Shown here piece after piece: positions 1-8,501 of a stretch of DNA of 26,364 nucleotides (position 1 is the stretch's first letter; each line of letters begins with the position of its first letter). The notes under the pieces were generated by a model, which worked only from the letters and a program-made list of their open reading frames with translations, did not search any database and was not told the origin of the DNA. The DNA is taken from the IMG/VR virus record IMGVR_UViG_3300005515_000051, positions 1-26,364 of that record, one strand, 5' to 3'. Origin of the DNA: a virus. The position numbers were made by a program, and so were the translations under genes.

Positions 1-1458
1 GGTGCCGGCGTCGGTATCCGTCCCGTTGGCGTAGGCATAGAGCCGGTCAGACCGGCACGCGATGAGACGCCCATCCGTCGTACCGAGGAAGCCCTTGGCG
101 TCGGCGAAATATCCGGTCAGCACCACCCACCCGGCGCCCTGCTTGCTGAGGATGAACGCAAGCAACCCATCGTCATCGAGCTTGAAGCCGTAAATGCCGT
201 CGTGAGGGTAATAGAAGCTGCGGGCCTTCTTGTATTCGGTATCGCCCGTAAGCAGGGTCTTCACCTTCGCCTGGACGGTCGGGTCGATGTCGCCGCCAAG
301 GTCATCGACCACTTCCGCCTGCTCCGTCTGGTAGACCTTGCGGAGGGAGCGAACACCGGCAGGGCTGACGAACAGTGTATCGGTCGGGAGCCGCAGGACG
401 AGCTTCTGGTGGACCGTGCCGACCGGAATTGTCTTGGCCCATACGAAACCGCCAGCCGTGGACGGGTCCTGCCCGGTGTAGACGACCATGTAGCTCCGGC
501 CATGGAAGCACGCGGAGCCGTCGATCGAGGACATCGCCACCAGCTCGTCAAACTGGGGCACCTTGTTGCGCAGGTTGATGAAGGGGATGGCCTGCGTTGC
601 CGGCGCATACCAGGAGTTCTCGTTGTTGGCCGCAGCTTGGTACCAGACCTTCATGCCATCAGAGCCCCGGAATACCTTGGCCTTCAGTTCGCCCGGAGAG
701 AGGCCCCACAGCATGTCGAGGTGGACAAACATGAAACTGAATGCCGGTGGTTTGGCGTAGTATTCGACCTTGCTGATCGTTTCTGTCAGTGCCGGGAACG
801 GCGTCCCTGTCACGTTGATGGTCAGAACGTTGGTTCCGCTGTTGTAGGACGTTGAAGATACGGTAGCAGAGACAACCCCTGTGCTGTTGAAGGTCACCTT
901 GATTGCGGTCCCGTTCGCATAATCAGCGGCCCCGCGACCGGCAGCGGGCTTGATGGTGATCTGCGATGTGCTGGTATGGACAAAGTTGTTGGCGAGGGCG
1001 TCGATGACGTACTCGCCCAGGTCCGTGCAGGTGCTGCCGTCCCACGCAAACGGCTGGTCGATGCCGTTGTAGAAGACGAGCTTGCCGTTGAAGGGGACCG
1101 CGCCGACCGTCCCCGAGGCGCTCAGGCCGGTCTTGATGCTGGTGTAGGCTCCTGTCCCTTCGTTCAGGGTTCGCAGGCTGCCGTCGCTAAAGTATTGAAT
1201 GAGTTGGATAGTGCCATCGCTCTTTCGGTACTCGAAGGGTTCGCCCACCCCGGTCACGCCGCTGAAAGCGTTGCCCTTCGGCATTAAGCCGAACCGCTTC
1301 GCTCCACTTCCGGCCTTGTTGGTATTGGGAATGATGTTCTCGATGAGCCGCGCCTGCTTATCCTTCGGCACCAGCGTCGGACTGAGGGCGGTGTTTAGCA
1401 GCGCACGGGGAAAGAGCGTGATCAGCCGACCGTCGAAGATACCGATACGCGTACTCAC
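1..1458 (-). CDS. Phage tail / DNA-stabilisation protein, P22 gp10-like (partial)
   Basis: The frame is open for 486 codons and runs off the left edge, so the C-terminus is missing. It starts at a GTG that overlaps the TGA of the adaptor gene (GTGA), as is usual in phage structural operons. The N-terminus reads MSTRIGIFDGRLITLFPRALLN, followed by a region rich in beta-strand-type Gly/Asn/Thr sequence and short aromatic repeats such as VFYNG and FAWDG. That composition, and the position directly after a head-tail adaptor, fits the tail-hub/packaged-DNA stabilisation proteins of P22-like phages, which plug the portal after packaging. The family call comes from composition and gene order, not from a clear motif. 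Coding is certain; the exact function is inferred. Confidence 0.8.
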   Translation of the reverse strand, partial: MSTRIGIFDGRLITLFPRALLNTALSPTLVPKDKQARLIENIIPNTNKAGSGAKRFGLMPKGNAFSGVTGVGEPFEYRKSDGTIQLIQYFSDGSLRTLNEGTGAYTSIKTGLSASGTVGAVPFNGKLVFYNGIDQPFAWDGSTCTDLGEYVIDALANNFVHTSTSQITIKPAAGRGAADYANGTAIKVTFNSTGVVSATVSSTSYNSGTNVLTINVTGTPFPALTETISKVEYYAKPPAFSFMFVHLDMLWGLSPGELKAKVFRGSDGMKVWYQAAANNENSWYAPATQAIPFINLRNKVPQFDELVAMSSIDGSACFHGRSYMVVYTGQDPSTAGGFVWAKTIPVGTVHQKLVLRLPTDTLFVSPAGVRSLRKVYQTEQAEVVDDLGGDIDPTVQAKVKTLLTGDTEYKKARSFYYPHDGIYGFKLDDDGLLAFILSKQGAGWVVLTGYFADAKGFLGTTDGRLIACRSDRLYAYANGTDTDAGT

Positions 1459-2093
1459 CCGAGATAGCTTCTCACCTGTTTCTTCTGCTTGGGCGCATGG
1501 GCGTCGAACCAGCGCCACATCCTGTCTTGAGCCCTATCAAGTTCAGTCTGGGTGTAAGCCAACTCGGCGCTGACGACCTTGTCCCGCTCGTCATATGCCA
1601 GCAGCGCCAGAGTTCCCCATATCAAAACATCATGGTGCACGGGCTGGAGCTTGATGTCGGATTCCGCGCTTTCGTTGCTCAGAACCGACGGATTCGGCGT
1701 AAAGCGCACTCGGAGCGTGGTGTCGTTCTGCGGCCAGGAGCAGAGCGTTTCGAAGCCGAGTACGTAAAAATGGCTGGGATTGCCTGAAGAGATAAACTCG
1801 GGATCTTGCTGCTCGACTGTGGCGATGTCTGTTGGGTCGAGGAAGCGCTTGCCGTTCAGATCATAGACGCTGAGGATGTGAAGCGGCTGGGTCTCGAACT
1901 CTCCTTCGCCATCGACAACCGCGACCTCCTGCACGTCCTGGACGAACCAAGGATACCGCTCCGCCACCTTCTCGTAGATGTCCCGGTATGCCGTATTGAA
2001 GTAAGCCTCAACCCTCGTAAGGTCCGCGGCGCCGGTTGTGCCGACCAAGGCAAGGCTGCGGATGTTCGTGATGAGCTGGGCAGCGGTAGGCAC
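1455..2093 (-). CDS. Head-tail adaptor / neck protein (gp4/gp6-like)
   Basis: This 212-aa protein starts at GTG. It begins with a helical segment (PTAAQLITNIRSLALVGTTGAADLTRVEAYFNTAYRDIYEKV), then Trp-rich beta-type sequence (YPWFVQDV, FYVLGFETLCSWPQ), and ends in a basic helical tail. Size, layout and location between the capsid gene and the tail gene match the adaptor proteins that dock below the portal ring and start tail assembly in P22-like podoviruses. It overlaps the next gene by 4 bp, so translation is probably coupled. The SD in front of the GTG is weak (GAAAG). The structural class is fairly secure; equivalence to a particular P22 protein is inferred from order. Confidence 0.75.
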   Translation of the reverse strand: MPTAAQLITNIRSLALVGTTGAADLTRVEAYFNTAYRDIYEKVAERYPWFVQDVQEVAVVDGEGEFETQPLHILSVYDLNGKRFLDPTDIATVEQQDPEFISSGNPSHFYVLGFETLCSWPQNDTTLRVRFTPNPSVLSNESAESDIKLQPVHHDVLIWGTLALLAYDERDKVVSAELAYTQTELDRAQDRMWRWFDAHAPKQKKQVRSYLG

Positions 2094-2138
2094 GTTCGTT
2101 CTTTCAATTAGTTAGGGGCTTTGACCCGCCCCTTGAGG

Positions 2139-2525
2139 TTAGGGGTTGTAGACGCAGAGTCCGCGCACGGAGTCACCCGTGGCGATCGTTCCGCTCGTGG
2201 CATTGCTGCCCGTCACAGTCACCGTGCCGCTGGTCCGCGACATGTTCAGACGCTTCAGGCTTCCGCTCACGTCATATGAGGCCAGGAGGCAACCGACGAT
2301 GTTGCCTGCACCTTTGGGAGCGGGAACATCGAAGGTGAAGGCGTTGGCTGACACACCGCCGGAGCTTACCACCTGATGAACGAAGCCAATCTGCGGCGAG
2401 GCGCCGACGGGCTTAATCGACTTGCGCGCGGAAGTCGTTGAGCTGGTATCGGCAGCATGCGGGGCACTCATAAGAGCGCCCAACATAACTGCCACCAGAC
2501 CCAGAGCTTTGAGGTTCTGGTTCAT
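2139..2525 (-). CDS. Small protein with signal peptide in the virion operon
   Basis: The 128-aa product starts with a textbook signal peptide: basic N-region (MNQNLK), hydrophobic core (ALGLVAVMLGALM) and an Ala-X-Ala-like cleavage region around residues 21-25 (SAPHAAD). The mature part is small, Ser/Thr/Gly-rich and probably beta-structured (TVTVTGSNATSGTIATGDS). It begins 5 bp after the capsid stop codon, with GGAG from the capsid 3' end as its SD, so it is co-transcribed with the capsid gene. I do not recognise the family. It could be an exported moron, for example a surface or superinfection-exclusion protein. It could also be a decoration protein whose hydrophobic start only resembles a signal sequence. 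Confidence 0.8.
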   Translation of the reverse strand: MNQNLKALGLVAVMLGALMSAPHAADTSSTTSARKSIKPVGASPQIGFVHQVVSSGGVSANAFTFDVPAPKGAGNIVGCLLASYDVSGSLKRLNMSRTSGTVTVTGSNATSGTIATGDSVRGLCVYNP

Positions 2526-2530
2526 GGCGC

Positions 2531-3646
2531 CTACTCCACCGCTGCGGTGTAGTGGTGAATGGTACCGAAGGACTGCGAGGTACCGGAGGTGTTCTCGCAG
2601 AGTTGCTTGGCGCCAATCACGTAGGAGAAGCCGGCCTCGACCTTTTGGCCGTGGTCTTTCTCCATGATGGTGATTACGCCACGATCTTCCGGCGAAGCGA
2701 CCTTCTTGATGGCCGTGCCAGGCGTCAGCGGAACCTTACCGAAGCCTAGACCCAGCGCATTCTGACCCAGCAGGAAGTTGTGGGCGATCTGAATTCCGCC
2801 AGCGCCAGCAGAGGCTTCAAGCATGCTGTCGTTGTTCAGCTCATAGATCATCACGCCTTCGTACTCGCCGATGTAGTCGGAGCCACCGATGAGGTCGAAC
2901 TCAGGACGGTCCTTGTAGATGATCTGGTTCAGGAAGTCCGGGTCATCCTTCAGGTCGCGGATCGACAGCGAGTGCGCCACGTAGATCCACTTACGGGCAG
3001 GAGCACCGCCCTCGCCGGTCTTGATCTGGTACGGGTTCATGCGGAGGCCGCCGGAAACGTACTTGCGCTTGGCCTGGAGAGCCAGGTTCTTGATGTCGGA
3101 CAGCTTCAGTTTGTCGTCGGTGTTATCGACGTTGGCCTTTGCGGTCGAGGCGGTTGCGTTGTAGTTCGCATAGTCCGAGCCATAACGGTAACGCTCCTGC
3201 ACACGGCCAGCGCTGGTGTCGAGAAGAGCCTGGAGGATTACGTCCTCGGTCTTTTCACCCACGCTGCGCTTAAGCTCAAACGTGTCGTTCTCGTAGAGAT
3301 CGAACGTCGCGCGGTTCTGGCTCATGGTGAAGCCGTTGATCAGGATCGGAACACGCTTGAGGCCGATGGTGATGCTGTCAGTGGTTTTCACCAGCTGCGC
3401 ACCGGTATCTTCCATCACGGTCGTATCAGCCACCCAGGAACTGAGCGGGACACCGGCAGAGAACGGGAACTTGAAGGTATCGCCGTCACCCTTCTCGAAG
3501 AACTTCGTGTTGATGATGTTGTTTTCACCGCTGCCCATGAGGCGCTTGAAGCGGTTGTCTTCCTTATAGCCACGGAAGACGCTGTCAGCCACGTTGACGG
3601 GCTTGAGCGAACTGCCGGTTGCTACGTTTTCGGTAAATGTCGTCAT
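2531..3646 (-). CDS. Major capsid protein (N4-gp56 / DUF4043-like)
   Basis: The 371-aa protein has the features I associate with the N4-gp56-type major capsid family: an N-terminal stretch ending in a TKFFEKGDGDTFKFPF block, a central part containing HSLSIRDLKDDPDFLNQII, and a C-terminal GYSYVIGAKQLCEN-like end (here GFSYVIGAKQL). It assembles the icosahedral shell around the scaffold. It follows the acidic scaffold gene by 25 bp and is followed by the small secreted-looking protein. The start ATG at 3646 is preceded by GAAAGTGAGG. Coding and role are well supported by sequence and gene order; the family label is from memory. Confidence 0.9.
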   Translation of the reverse strand: MTTFTENVATGSSLKPVNVADSVFRGYKEDNRFKRLMGSGENNIINTKFFEKGDGDTFKFPFSAGVPLSSWVADTTVMEDTGAQLVKTTDSITIGLKRVPILINGFTMSQNRATFDLYENDTFELKRSVGEKTEDVILQALLDTSAGRVQERYRYGSDYANYNATASTAKANVDNTDDKLKLSDIKNLALQAKRKYVSGGLRMNPYQIKTGEGGAPARKWIYVAHSLSIRDLKDDPDFLNQIIYKDRPEFDLIGGSDYIGEYEGVMIYELNNDSMLEASAGAGGIQIAHNFLLGQNALGLGFGKVPLTPGTAIKKVASPEDRGVITIMEKDHGQKVEAGFSYVIGAKQLCENTSGTSQSFGTIHHYTAAVE

Positions 3647-3671
3647 CTACCTCACTTTCGTTGCGTTGTTT

Positions 3672-4436
3672 TTATACCGCGTCGTAGAAGCTCCTGCCGG
3701 GCTGACGCGGCTTAGGCGTCACGGAGGCGCTGCTATTCAGCGGCGTCCTGTTTTGTTTCGGCGGCTGAGGAGCGGGTTTGGCCGGCGCCTTGGATGCGCG
3801 GTACGCATGCAAGATCGAGCCATGGGCCTTCAACTCTTCGTACTCCGAGAAGAACTCCTTACCCTTACGGATGACATAAGCCACGACCTTGCTCGGCTCG
3901 ACGTCAGCGAGGGCTTCACCCTCGGACTTGTCGACGCCAATCAGGAAGTCGAAGGCATCAAAGTATTTTTGAGTGTCTTCGCCATAGGCTTCGTCCATCG
4001 CCAGCTTGAGGTCGCCGGGCTTCTGCGGATTGAACTGCTCAATCAGCTTCTGCGCGTTGGCCTGTGCCGGGTCCGCGGGAGCAGGCTCTTGGCTGAGGAC
4101 GCTGCGCAGTGCGCGCACGTCCACACCTTGAGCTTCGGCGGCCTCTTCGATGGCTTCGTCGGTCAGCAAGCCTTTGTCCTTGAGGGCCTTGAGGGTCCTC
4201 GTGACAGTGGCAAGCTGGCCGTTCGTGATATTTGCTTTATCACGCCACTTCTTTGCCTCCGCGTTTTCCTGCGGTTTGAGCTCTTCTTGCGGTTCGGCCG
4301 CGGGATCTTCGTCAGAAGGTTGCTGACCGCCCTCCTCACCCGGCTCCTCTTGGGGAGCGTCGGGCTCGTCGATTGGCTGCTCTTCCTCGGGAGCTTCCGC
4401 TTCCGGTTGCACTAGGTTCTCTTCAGTCGTCGTCAT
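3672..4436 (-). CDS. Capsid scaffolding protein
   Basis: This 254-aa protein has an extremely acidic, Pro/Glu/Gln-rich first 65 residues. A mixed-charge helical middle follows (KKWRDKANITNGQLATVTRTLKALKDKGLLTDEAIEEAAEAQ), then a basic, Pro-rich C-terminus ending RQPGRSFYDAV. Acidic N-terminus, helical core and basic tail is the usual layout of phage scaffolds, where the basic end binds the inner face of the coat protein. It lies between portal and major capsid, the canonical place. The SD GGAAG sits 9 bp before the ATG. No protease domain is visible, so it is probably a separate scaffold that leaves the head, as in P22. Confidence 0.85.
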   Translation of the reverse strand: MTTTEENLVQPEAEAPEEEQPIDEPDAPQEEPGEEGGQQPSDEDPAAEPQEELKPQENAEAKKWRDKANITNGQLATVTRTLKALKDKGLLTDEAIEEAAEAQGVDVRALRSVLSQEPAPADPAQANAQKLIEQFNPQKPGDLKLAMDEAYGEDTQKYFDAFDFLIGVDKSEGEALADVEPSKVVAYVIRKGKEFFSEYEELKAHGSILHAYRASKAPAKPAPQPPKQNRTPLNSSASVTPKPRQPGRSFYDAV

Positions 4437-4464
4437 TGTTCGCTACTTCCGTGGTTGTAGTGCT

Positions 4465-6300
4465 CTACGCCGGTATTGGCGCCCCGAGCTGAGGGGTGTT
4501 CGTCGGCGCGAGGCCTCCTACTGAATTCTTTGCGGTTGCTTCGGCAGCGGCGTTGGCGGCTGCGAGCTTCTGCGGCACGCCCTGCATCACTTCCTGCATG
4601 AGTTTCGAAGACTGGGGCACGCCCAGCAGCTCCAGGAATCCGGGTGTGAGGTTCTGGAGGCCGCCAATACCAGGCAGCGCCTGCAAGATCATGTCGCGGG
4701 CGACTTCTTGCTGAGAGGCAACGTCCGGAACTTCCTCCACGAATACGTCGTAGACGCCGGTCTTGATGTCGTACTTGAGGACCGGACTGCCGTTCTTGTC
4801 TTTGAGCGGCTTGTTGTCCGGCCCCAGCTCGGGCTGGTTCAACACCAGCTGCTGCATCTCGTTTTTGTCATCGACCACCCAGAACGCGGTCTGCTCGGTG
4901 AAGACGGATTGGATGAGGAAGAGCAGCTTCTCGGCCCAGCGCTTCTTGGATGCCAGCGCGTTGTCGATGACCATGGCCATGTTGCGGGAGGAGCCAACCT
5001 GGCGCTTTTGGATGGCCACGCCACTGTTGGCGTTGGTCTCGATGCCAAGGCTCTCGTCATAGATGCCGAGCGCGGCCTGGATGTCCTTGTCGTCGCTATC
5101 GAGGGATTGCAGGTGCTGGGCAATAGCCTGTTCGTGACGATTGATTTCGAGCTTCTTTCCCGGCTTCACGATAAGAACGCCATCCGGCCGGGCGGCCTCA
5201 TCCCGCACCGCTTGCTCATCAGAGGCATCACCTTCCATGATGACCTGGTGAGAGGCTTGCAACCAGGTCAGGCGGGTCTTGGTCTTGTTGTAGCGCCGCT
5301 GCGGGTCGATGGCGTTGCGGACCAGACCGAATGGGATGCCGGTGTCGTTGTCCCGGAAGCAGACCGTGGGGGTGAGCATGAACAGCCCCTTGGCCGGGTT
5401 GAGCTGGTAGCTGTCCTCGAGGACCTCGAGCAGCACGTTGCCGGTGAAGTAGACTATGATGATCTTGTAGCCCTGCTTCACCGTGATGTTCTTGTATTGG
5501 GGACGAGCGGCGATGGCCTTGGCTTCCGCCTTATCAAAGGTCGTCACGAGGCGGTTCGCCCGGTCGATCACCTCGTAATACTTGGTCGGCACCCGCATCG
5601 ACCACTCGACCACGAAGACCATCTCGTTCTCGGCGTTCAGGTAGCCGCTGCAGGTGGTCACCGGGCAGTAGGCCATGCCAGAGTCGAACGGCGTCGTGAG
5701 ACCCCATTGAGCAGCTTCGATATCGGCGTCTGGCCATTTCTGCTTGATGAGGTTCTTGGGCAGCCAGCAGCCCTTGCCGACGTGCCGTTGCTCGGTCAGG
5801 CCGGGGGTACGGTCAGCCAGGTCAGGAATTGTCAGCAGCGGGTCGGAGCGCCCTTCCCGGATGACGCCGTCCTGCACGTCGAACTCATGCCAGCCTAGCC
5901 CGCACACCCGGGCATCGTGGCCTACCTGACTGAGGATGTGGGTGGAGTTGTTCTTGTCCTGGACGAACATAGCGAGGTCGCTCAGGGCCTCCGCCGTGTC
6001 CTTTTCCTTCGGGTCATACGAGCGAGCCCGGAACGTGACCTTGGTGCGGGTTTGGACCTCCATGCCGGCGACGTTGTTCAGACGCGGCAGGATCTTGTTG
6101 AAGGTCAGGGGCGTGATGCCCATCGCTTCGATGGAGGCAATCTCTTCCGTCGTCCAATGCTTGAGGCCGCCCTCGTAGAAGCCATATGCCTGCTTCGCCT
6201 GCTTGTACCATTCCTGGTACGCGCTGTTGCATATGGCCGCCTCGAACTGCCTCTTAGCTTCTTCTAAGAGTTCAGCTTCGCGGGCGGTGTATTCTTTGAT
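4465..6300 (-). CDS. Portal protein, P22-like, with non-standard start
   Basis: The portal forms the dodecameric ring at one vertex through which DNA is packaged. The first ordinary start, ATG at 6123, would give only 552 aa. It would cut off sequence that clearly belongs to the family N-terminus (WYKQAKQAYGFYEGGLKHWTTEEIASIEAMGITPLTFNKI). The frame is open upstream to an in-frame TAG at 6309-6307, the stop of the preceding gene, and that stretch has no ATG, GTG or TTG. I give 6300 (an ATC codon nine bases after the TAG) as the most upstream plausible start, yielding about 611 aa. Alternatives are readthrough of the TAG, or a mutation or sequencing error. The C-terminus is Ala/Gln-rich. Function is secure; the start is not. 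Confidence 0.9.
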   Translation of the reverse strand: MKEYTAREAELLEEAKRQFEAAICNSAYQEWYKQAKQAYGFYEGGLKHWTTEEIASIEAMGITPLTFNKILPRLNNVAGMEVQTRTKVTFRARSYDPKEKDTAEALSDLAMFVQDKNNSTHILSQVGHDARVCGLGWHEFDVQDGVIREGRSDPLLTIPDLADRTPGLTEQRHVGKGCWLPKNLIKQKWPDADIEAAQWGLTTPFDSGMAYCPVTTCSGYLNAENEMVFVVEWSMRVPTKYYEVIDRANRLVTTFDKAEAKAIAARPQYKNITVKQGYKIIIVYFTGNVLLEVLEDSYQLNPAKGLFMLTPTVCFRDNDTGIPFGLVRNAIDPQRRYNKTKTRLTWLQASHQVIMEGDASDEQAVRDEAARPDGVLIVKPGKKLEINRHEQAIAQHLQSLDSDDKDIQAALGIYDESLGIETNANSGVAIQKRQVGSSRNMAMVIDNALASKKRWAEKLLFLIQSVFTEQTAFWVVDDKNEMQQLVLNQPELGPDNKPLKDKNGSPVLKYDIKTGVYDVFVEEVPDVASQQEVARDMILQALPGIGGLQNLTPGFLELLGVPQSSKLMQEVMQGVPQKLAAANAAAEATAKNSVGGLAPTNTPQLGAPIPA

Positions 6301-6306
6301 GGTCTG

Positions 6307-6621
6307 CTACTTCACACTGACCACGATCATGCCGTCGACTTCGATCGGCTTCTCATTGACCAACTCCACCTCGACGGTGTGATTGCCGGTGTCACCTTCG
6401 GCCTCGTCGGACTTCGGCGCCTTGCCTGCGGGGATGAGGGTGAGGCCGGACTTCTCGTTCAGTGCCTTGGTGTAGAGTTCGAGCGACTTACCAGTCACAC
6501 CAAGCTTCTTGGCCTTGGCGATCTTCTTGGCGATGTCTTCCTGCCGCTCGGCTTCGCGTTCGGCTTTCAGACGTTCCATACGTTGGTCTTGGGTCTCCAT
6601 TTCCTTTTTAGGGGCGTTCAT
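6307..6621 (-). CDS. Hypothetical protein between terminase and portal (104 aa)
   Basis: The product is highly charged. Residues 1-40 form a probable coiled coil (KEMETQDQRMERLKAEREAERQEDIAKKIAKAKK), followed by a short C-terminal part ending VELVNEKPIEVDGMIVVSVK. It sits in the virion operon and its stop codon is in the same frame as the portal gene. A stop-codon readthrough product would therefore be a fusion of this protein to the portal. The SD before its ATG is weak (AAGAAAG). I do not recognise the family. A small structural or packaging accessory role is only a guess from position. Confidence 0.75.
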   Translation of the reverse strand: MNAPKKEMETQDQRMERLKAEREAERQEDIAKKIAKAKKLGVTGKSLELYTKALNEKSGLTLIPAGKAPKSDEAEGDTGNHTVEVELVNEKPIEVDGMIVVSVK

Positions 6622-6682
6622 GACTTATGACTTTCTTTGTTGCTGAATCATAAGGCCGAATATTTTTCGCTGGCAAATGATT

Positions 6683-7960
6683 TTAGCAGGCGATGACACG
6701 GCGGGGTGCGCGCGGCTGCACGTTGTCGTTCGCCGCACGCAAGCCTTTGTGCTCGTCCTGATACACGGAGAAGCCACGAAATGAGGAGACACCGTGCGAC
6801 GTCCAGTCATGCTTGAACTTCCACAGACCAGACTTCTCATCCTTCTCTTGTCGGTGATTGCGCAGCGAAGCCAACAAGCCAGAGCAACGCTCCCTATCGA
6901 AACGGCACCGTGGCAAGAGGAGGCGGACGTTCGTCACGTCCTGCTCAACATCCTTGCTACGAGCTTGAACCTCTACGGCAAGGCCAAAGCTCTCCACGAG
7001 CTGCTGGTCGCTTTTCTCGGTGTGAGAATTCACGTTGGCGCCATCATGCGGCAGGATCTGCTTCGCGTAGGTATAGCCACGTCCCAGGAGCACATCCTTC
7101 ACCACCTTGGGCAGTCCGACGTTGTTACCTTCCCAATGGTCGAAGACGTCGAAGCCTGAGCCGTCTCCCGGCTGTACAAAGGTGATGGAGTGGGGATCTC
7201 CCTTCCCACTTGCCGAATGGCTCAAGTCCCAGAAGGCCCAGACCGGCTTGTTCGGGTTATACGGGACATCACCAATCCGCCCAGCACGTTCCAACCCCTC
7301 CATCTCTTCACGGAAGAAGGCCCCTTCCGCAAATTGCCGAACGTTGCCCTCGTAGACGTTGTCGTAGGCTTCCGGGTCAGTCAGGCGCATGTGTTCCCGA
7401 TCGTCATCGAGTTCAACCGAGCGCCAAGGGTTGTCGTACCAGTTCACTTTGACGACGAGGGAGCGCGGCTGAGGATTGGTGATGAAGCGGCGGTAGGTCG
7501 GAGCATCAGCCGTGACAGGGTTAAAGCTCACCCAGATCTCGCTGCCCTCTTTGCGGACTGTGGGGATGAGGTTCTTCCAGCTCGGCTCGGAGACGTTCTG
7601 CGCCTCCTCGACCCACACCCGGTCGGCGCCTTCCAACGACTTGACGGCCATCGCGTCCTGCTTGGCCAAGCCGATGAAGATGAACTCGGTGCCGATATCG
7701 TTGTAGATCCGATATTTGTCCACGTGATACGGCAGCCCGTAGTGGTCTATCCGCTTCTCAAGAAGGTGGTGCACCGACTCTTGGATAGAGTTTTGGAATT
7801 CACGGGCACATACGATGCGGAGCGGCGTGCGCGCTCCGGTGTGCAGCAGAGCATCAGCGAATGACCAGCTCTTCGCGGCATCTCGCCCGCCATAGTAGAC
7901 TTTGAAGCGGTGTGGCTCAAAGAGCCCGGCGAACTTCTCCGGGATTTCGATGCGGTTCAA
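6683..7960 (-). CDS. terL: Terminase large subunit
   Basis: This 425-aa protein is the ATP-driven DNA-packaging motor and genome-cutting nuclease. The ATPase part shows a Walker A-like loop at about residues 23-31 (YGGRDAAKSW), a Walker B at about 110-118 (ADRVWVEEAQ) and a coupling-type motif (WVSFNPV). The C-terminal part begins at AFWDLSHSASGKGDPHSI, with the first nuclease aspartate, and contains ILPHDGAN. Near the end, where many terminases have an Asp before Ala-x-Arg-Tyr, this protein reads HGVSSFRGF, so the third acidic residue seems replaced or displaced. It starts at TTG, overlapping the upstream 48-aa ORF by 4 bp, with AAGGGAAG upstream. Confidence 0.93.
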   Translation of the reverse strand: MNRIEIPEKFAGLFEPHRFKVYYGGRDAAKSWSFADALLHTGARTPLRIVCAREFQNSIQESVHHLLEKRIDHYGLPYHVDKYRIYNDIGTEFIFIGLAKQDAMAVKSLEGADRVWVEEAQNVSEPSWKNLIPTVRKEGSEIWVSFNPVTADAPTYRRFITNPQPRSLVVKVNWYDNPWRSVELDDDREHMRLTDPEAYDNVYEGNVRQFAEGAFFREEMEGLERAGRIGDVPYNPNKPVWAFWDLSHSASGKGDPHSITFVQPGDGSGFDVFDHWEGNNVGLPKVVKDVLLGRGYTYAKQILPHDGANVNSHTEKSDQQLVESFGLAVEVQARSKDVEQDVTNVRLLLPRCRFDRERCSGLLASLRNHRQEKDEKSGLWKFKHDWTSHGVSSFRGFSVYQDEHKGLRAANDNVQPRAPRRVIAC

Positions 7961-8103
7961 GCATCCGGGCTTCCCTTGGGGCGATAGATGGTGAAGCCGC
8001 CGACCTCAACCTCCAAGACAACATCAGGACCAGGGATGTACTCCCAGACCACCGACCCATCAGGCTGTGAGACCGGGGTCATGTTGAGGGTGACGGGCTT
8101 CAT
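7957..8103 (-). CDS. Small ORF between the terminase subunits (48 aa)
   Basis: This short gene is locked between its neighbours. Its ATG overlaps the terminase small subunit stop (ATGA), and its TGA overlaps the TTG start of the large subunit. The product reads MKPVTLNMTPVSQPDGSVVWEYIPGPDVVLEVEVGGFTIYRPKGSPDA, which looks like a small beta-rich domain. The 4-bp overlaps on both sides and the in-operon position argue that it is translated and couples expression of the two terminase subunits. No family is recognised. Confidence 0.7.
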   Translation of the reverse strand: MKPVTLNMTPVSQPDGSVVWEYIPGPDVVLEVEVGGFTIYRPKGSPDA

Positions 8104-8501
8104 CCATTTGAGCTTCCCTTGGCGCGCACCAGCACGACTTCAAGCTTGCTGCTGACCTGGACTGGGTTGGCGGGGTCGCCGCCCTCCAGCTTGTCCGGCA
8201 CCTTCCCCCAACCGCGCTCGACGATGAACTGCGCCCACGCCTTGTCGCCTTGGAGCGCCTGCAGCAGCCCGACGATGAACACGGCGTCGATGGCCTTCTT
8301 GTCCTCCCCGCACTGGGCGCGAATGGCATCGGCTATCGGCTGAGGCAGCTTGGTCTCGCCGTCGAGAAGAGCGCGGACACGGGCTTCGAGGTTGGGAATG
8401 CCCGGGGGACGGCCAGCCGGATTGCCCGACTCACCCGCCTGGAACGGCTTGCCGACCGGCATCCCGTCCGGTCGTGTCGCCGCTGTTTTTCCTCTGATCA
8501 C
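8100..8501 (-). CDS. terS: Terminase small subunit candidate (DUF5681-like)
   Basis: The 133-aa protein has the N-terminal signature KPFQAGESGNPAGRPPGIPN, typical of the DUF5681-type proteins encoded just upstream of large terminases in many proteobacterial phages. A mostly helical region follows (IADAIRAQCGEDKKAIDAVFIVGLLQALQGDKAWAQFIVERGWG). Small terminase subunits recognise the packaging site and feed DNA to the motor. The assignment rests on the signature and on being first in the virion operon, directly before the large subunit. The start given is GTG at 8501. A GGGG run abuts it closely, so an internal ATG (MPVGKPF) is possible. Confidence 0.8.
   Translation of the reverse strand: MIRGKTAATRPDGMPVGKPFQAGESGNPAGRPPGIPNLEARVRALLDGETKLPQPIADAIRAQCGEDKKAIDAVFIVGLLQALQGDKAWAQFIVERGWGKVPDKLEGGDPANPVQVSSKLEVVLVRAKGSSNG

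Noticed and set aside
202-855. 217-aa plus-strand ORF
   Set aside because: It is antisense to the continuous tail-protein frame, which is the better coding frame and continues the operon.
2780-3715. 311-aa plus-strand ORF
   Set aside because: Antisense to the major capsid gene; the translation has no family features and no SD.
4708-5898. 396-aa plus-strand ORF
   Set aside because: Antisense to the portal gene. Long antisense ORFs arise here because codon third positions are GC-rich.
7190-7864. 224-aa plus-strand ORF
   Set aside because: Antisense to the large terminase, whose Walker motifs fix the coding strand.
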